The notes below the pieces were generated by a model. It did not search any database. It worked only from the letters and a program-made list of their open reading frames with translations, and was not told the DNA's origin. Both the position numbers and the translations under genes were made by a program. Positions 62,825 through 64,000 of a stretch of 64,000 bases of DNA are shown in pieces; within the stretch, counting starts at the first letter, position 1; the number at the start of each line of letters is the position of its first letter. This stretch comes from PFL25 sp046260155 (GTDB taxonomy: Bacteria > Chloroflexota > Anaerolineae > Anaerolineales > UBA4823): contig JBJYXV010000065.1 in the NCBI GenBank assembly GCA_046260155.1, positions 1-64,000 of the forward strand, read 5' to 3'.

Positions 62825-63399
62825 GTTTAGGTAGCTGTAATAAACGAATTTGTGGCTAGTCAGGATCGTTCCAGATGAGGCCCAAGCGCAGCTGTATCGT
62901 TCTCCAAAGGAGTACCGAAAACTTGAGCAGATATCTTGGAATTTCTATCGGTCAACCCCTTCCGGCTAACACTTACCGCTGATCACTTCTATGCTGTTAC
63001 GAACATATCTAACTTAGGGATTGACAATGATGAACTCCAGGCCGCTGCACTGGAGTTGGACCTTTGATCTTCACAAAAATAAATATTTCTTTTCTGGTTG
63101 TAGCTGCAGTTACTCCGCATTGATCTTTCTTGGGGTGTATTGTTAATAAAAAATACCGCATCTTCCCGGTCTCAGTGAATCGATGGAAAAATTCCTGGAG
63201 AGAAGTTGCGCGAAAACGGATATTTCTATATACTGGTGGTGGTTTTAAGTTCGCCACTTCCCTGCTGTAAAGGTTGGCTCAGCATAAAGAATTATGCCCC
63301 AAACGCAAACCTTTCCAGATGGGATTAGACGATCTGGGTAATCCACTGAACATCGCATTTCGCGGCGAATATTATAGATCCGTACACAGGAGTAAATTG
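62825..63399. other. 575-base gap without a supported gene
   Basis: Frames on either strand lack ribosome sites and motifs. CCAGAT/ATCTGG near 63313-63335 forms a short hairpin ahead of the next gene. Nothing else is recognised. Confidence 0.5.
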
Positions 63400-64000
63400 A
63401 TGAGACGTGCTTTGGGCCGTTCTGGGATCGAAGTAAGTGCATTGGGGATGGGATGTTGGGCGATTGGTGGTCGTTCCTGGTCTGGAGACACTCCCCTTGG
63501 GTGGGGGGAAGTCGATGATGACCAATCCATCCGGGCAATTCATGTTGCCCTGGATCGAGGAGTAAATTTCTTTGACACAGCCAATGTTTATGGCGCAGGC
63601 CACAGTGAACGGGTCCTCGGAAAGGCATTCGCTGGCCGCAGGTCCCAGGTTGTCATCGCCACAAAATTCAACTCCCTGTTTGACGAAACCACGCGGCAGG
63701 TGACGGGAGCAGACGCATCACCGGGTGGAATTCGCAAAGCATGCGAAGAATCCCTGCGCCGCTTGAATACCGATTATATCGACCTGTATCAATTTCATGA
63801 TAACGGCTACCCTGCGGAAAAAGCCGCGCCAGTCCGGAACACACTTGAATTACTGGTCCAAGAGGGCAAAATCCGTGCCTATGGTTGGAGCACGGATTTT
63901 GTGGATCGGGCAGAGGTCTTTACGCAGGGACCAAAATGCACCTCCATCCAACTGCAACTGAATGTCCTGGACGACAACCCGGCAATGATCGCTTTCTGCG
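63400..64000 (+). CDS. Aldo/keto reductase, N-terminal part (cut by window edge)
   Basis: From ATG 63400 (AGGAG seven bases upstream) an open frame of 200 codons runs off the right edge. MRRALGRSGIEVSALGMGCW, NFFDTANVYGAGHSERVLGK with the catalytic Asp/Tyr, VVIATKFNS with Lys, and DLYQFHDNGYP with His define an aldo/keto reductase. It is a different branch from 58634-59617 and carries an insert (WSGDTPLGWGEVDDD) near the start. Confidence 0.9.
   Translation, partial: MRRALGRSGIEVSALGMGCWAIGGRSWSGDTPLGWGEVDDDQSIRAIHVALDRGVNFFDTANVYGAGHSERVLGKAFAGRRSQVVIATKFNSLFDETTRQVTGADASPGGIRKACEESLRRLNTDYIDLYQFHDNGYPAEKAAPVRNTLELLVQEGKIRAYGWSTDFVDRAEVFTQGPKCTSIQLQLNVLDDNPAMIAFC

Noticed and set aside
1..64000. 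Mobile elements, CRISPR arrays, rRNA or attachment sites
   Set aside because: No transposase or integrase frames, no regularly spaced repeats and no rRNA-like stretches were seen.

Overview
The window reads as a chromosomal segment of a heterotrophic, sugar-degrading bacterium with about 48% GC by eye. The style fits Chloroflexota class Anaerolineae: lipoprotein solute-binding proteins with Ala/Glu/Pro/Thr linkers, many carbohydrate ABC transporters, large TIR/WD40 and DUF4062/WD40 proteins, and a c-di-AMP receptor of the PstA/DarA type. This placement is an inference from gene content; there is no rRNA, and I saw no tRNA, CRISPR array, transposase or phage gene.

Region 1 (1-14540, all minus strand) is the most unusual part. 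Seven genes follow each other, read from 14540 downwards: a PfkB-like/AAA+ protein with two C-terminal RyR domains; a small SLOG-fold protein; a two-TM channel with two RCK domains and again two RyR domains; a TIR-TM-lectin-like protein; a TIR-TM-WD40 protein with 14 WD repeats; a DUF4062-STAND NTPase-WD40 protein; and a second, partial DUF4062 protein. Known TIR, SLOG and RyR biology points to a nucleotide-signal (ADP-ribose type) conflict or stress system whose output may be ion flux. That link is inference.

Region 2 (14903-28531, mostly minus) is a sugar catabolic locus. It has three L-fucose/L-arabinose isomerase-like proteins, a MalEFG-type ABC transporter, a TTG-started FGGY kinase, a DeoR regulator with a visible promoter and four 10-bp operator-like repeats, a Gfo/Idh/MocA oxidoreductase, a DhnA-type aldolase and an M24 'pita-bread' protein lacking metal ligands. 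Region 3 (28758-34021, plus) has a DeoR regulator under a consensus promoter, two paralogous zinc dehydrogenases flanking a SIS sugar isomerase, a class III aminotransferase, and a strong terminator.

Region 4 (34340-45868, plus) is an L-arabinose-type locus: a LacI regulator with its promoter and operator, an FGGY kinase in the araB position, AraD, AraA, then two URO-D superfamily proteins bracketing a corrinoid protein (a methyl-transfer module), and a ribose/arabinose-type ABC transporter. Region 5 (45901-56494, minus) holds a transglutaminase lipoprotein, a YtfQRT/YjfF-type sugar importer and, next to it, a YesN/YesM two-component pair co-transcribed with a second binding protein that may be its sugar sensor.

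Region 6 (56482-64000) is mixed: a probable phosphotriesterase-family gene remnant, a TlpA/CcdA redox pair, an aldo/keto reductase, a CruF-like carotenoid protein, a DUF389 membrane protein behind a terminator-like leader and followed by a PstA-type c-di-AMP receptor, and the start of a second aldo/keto reductase cut by the window edge.
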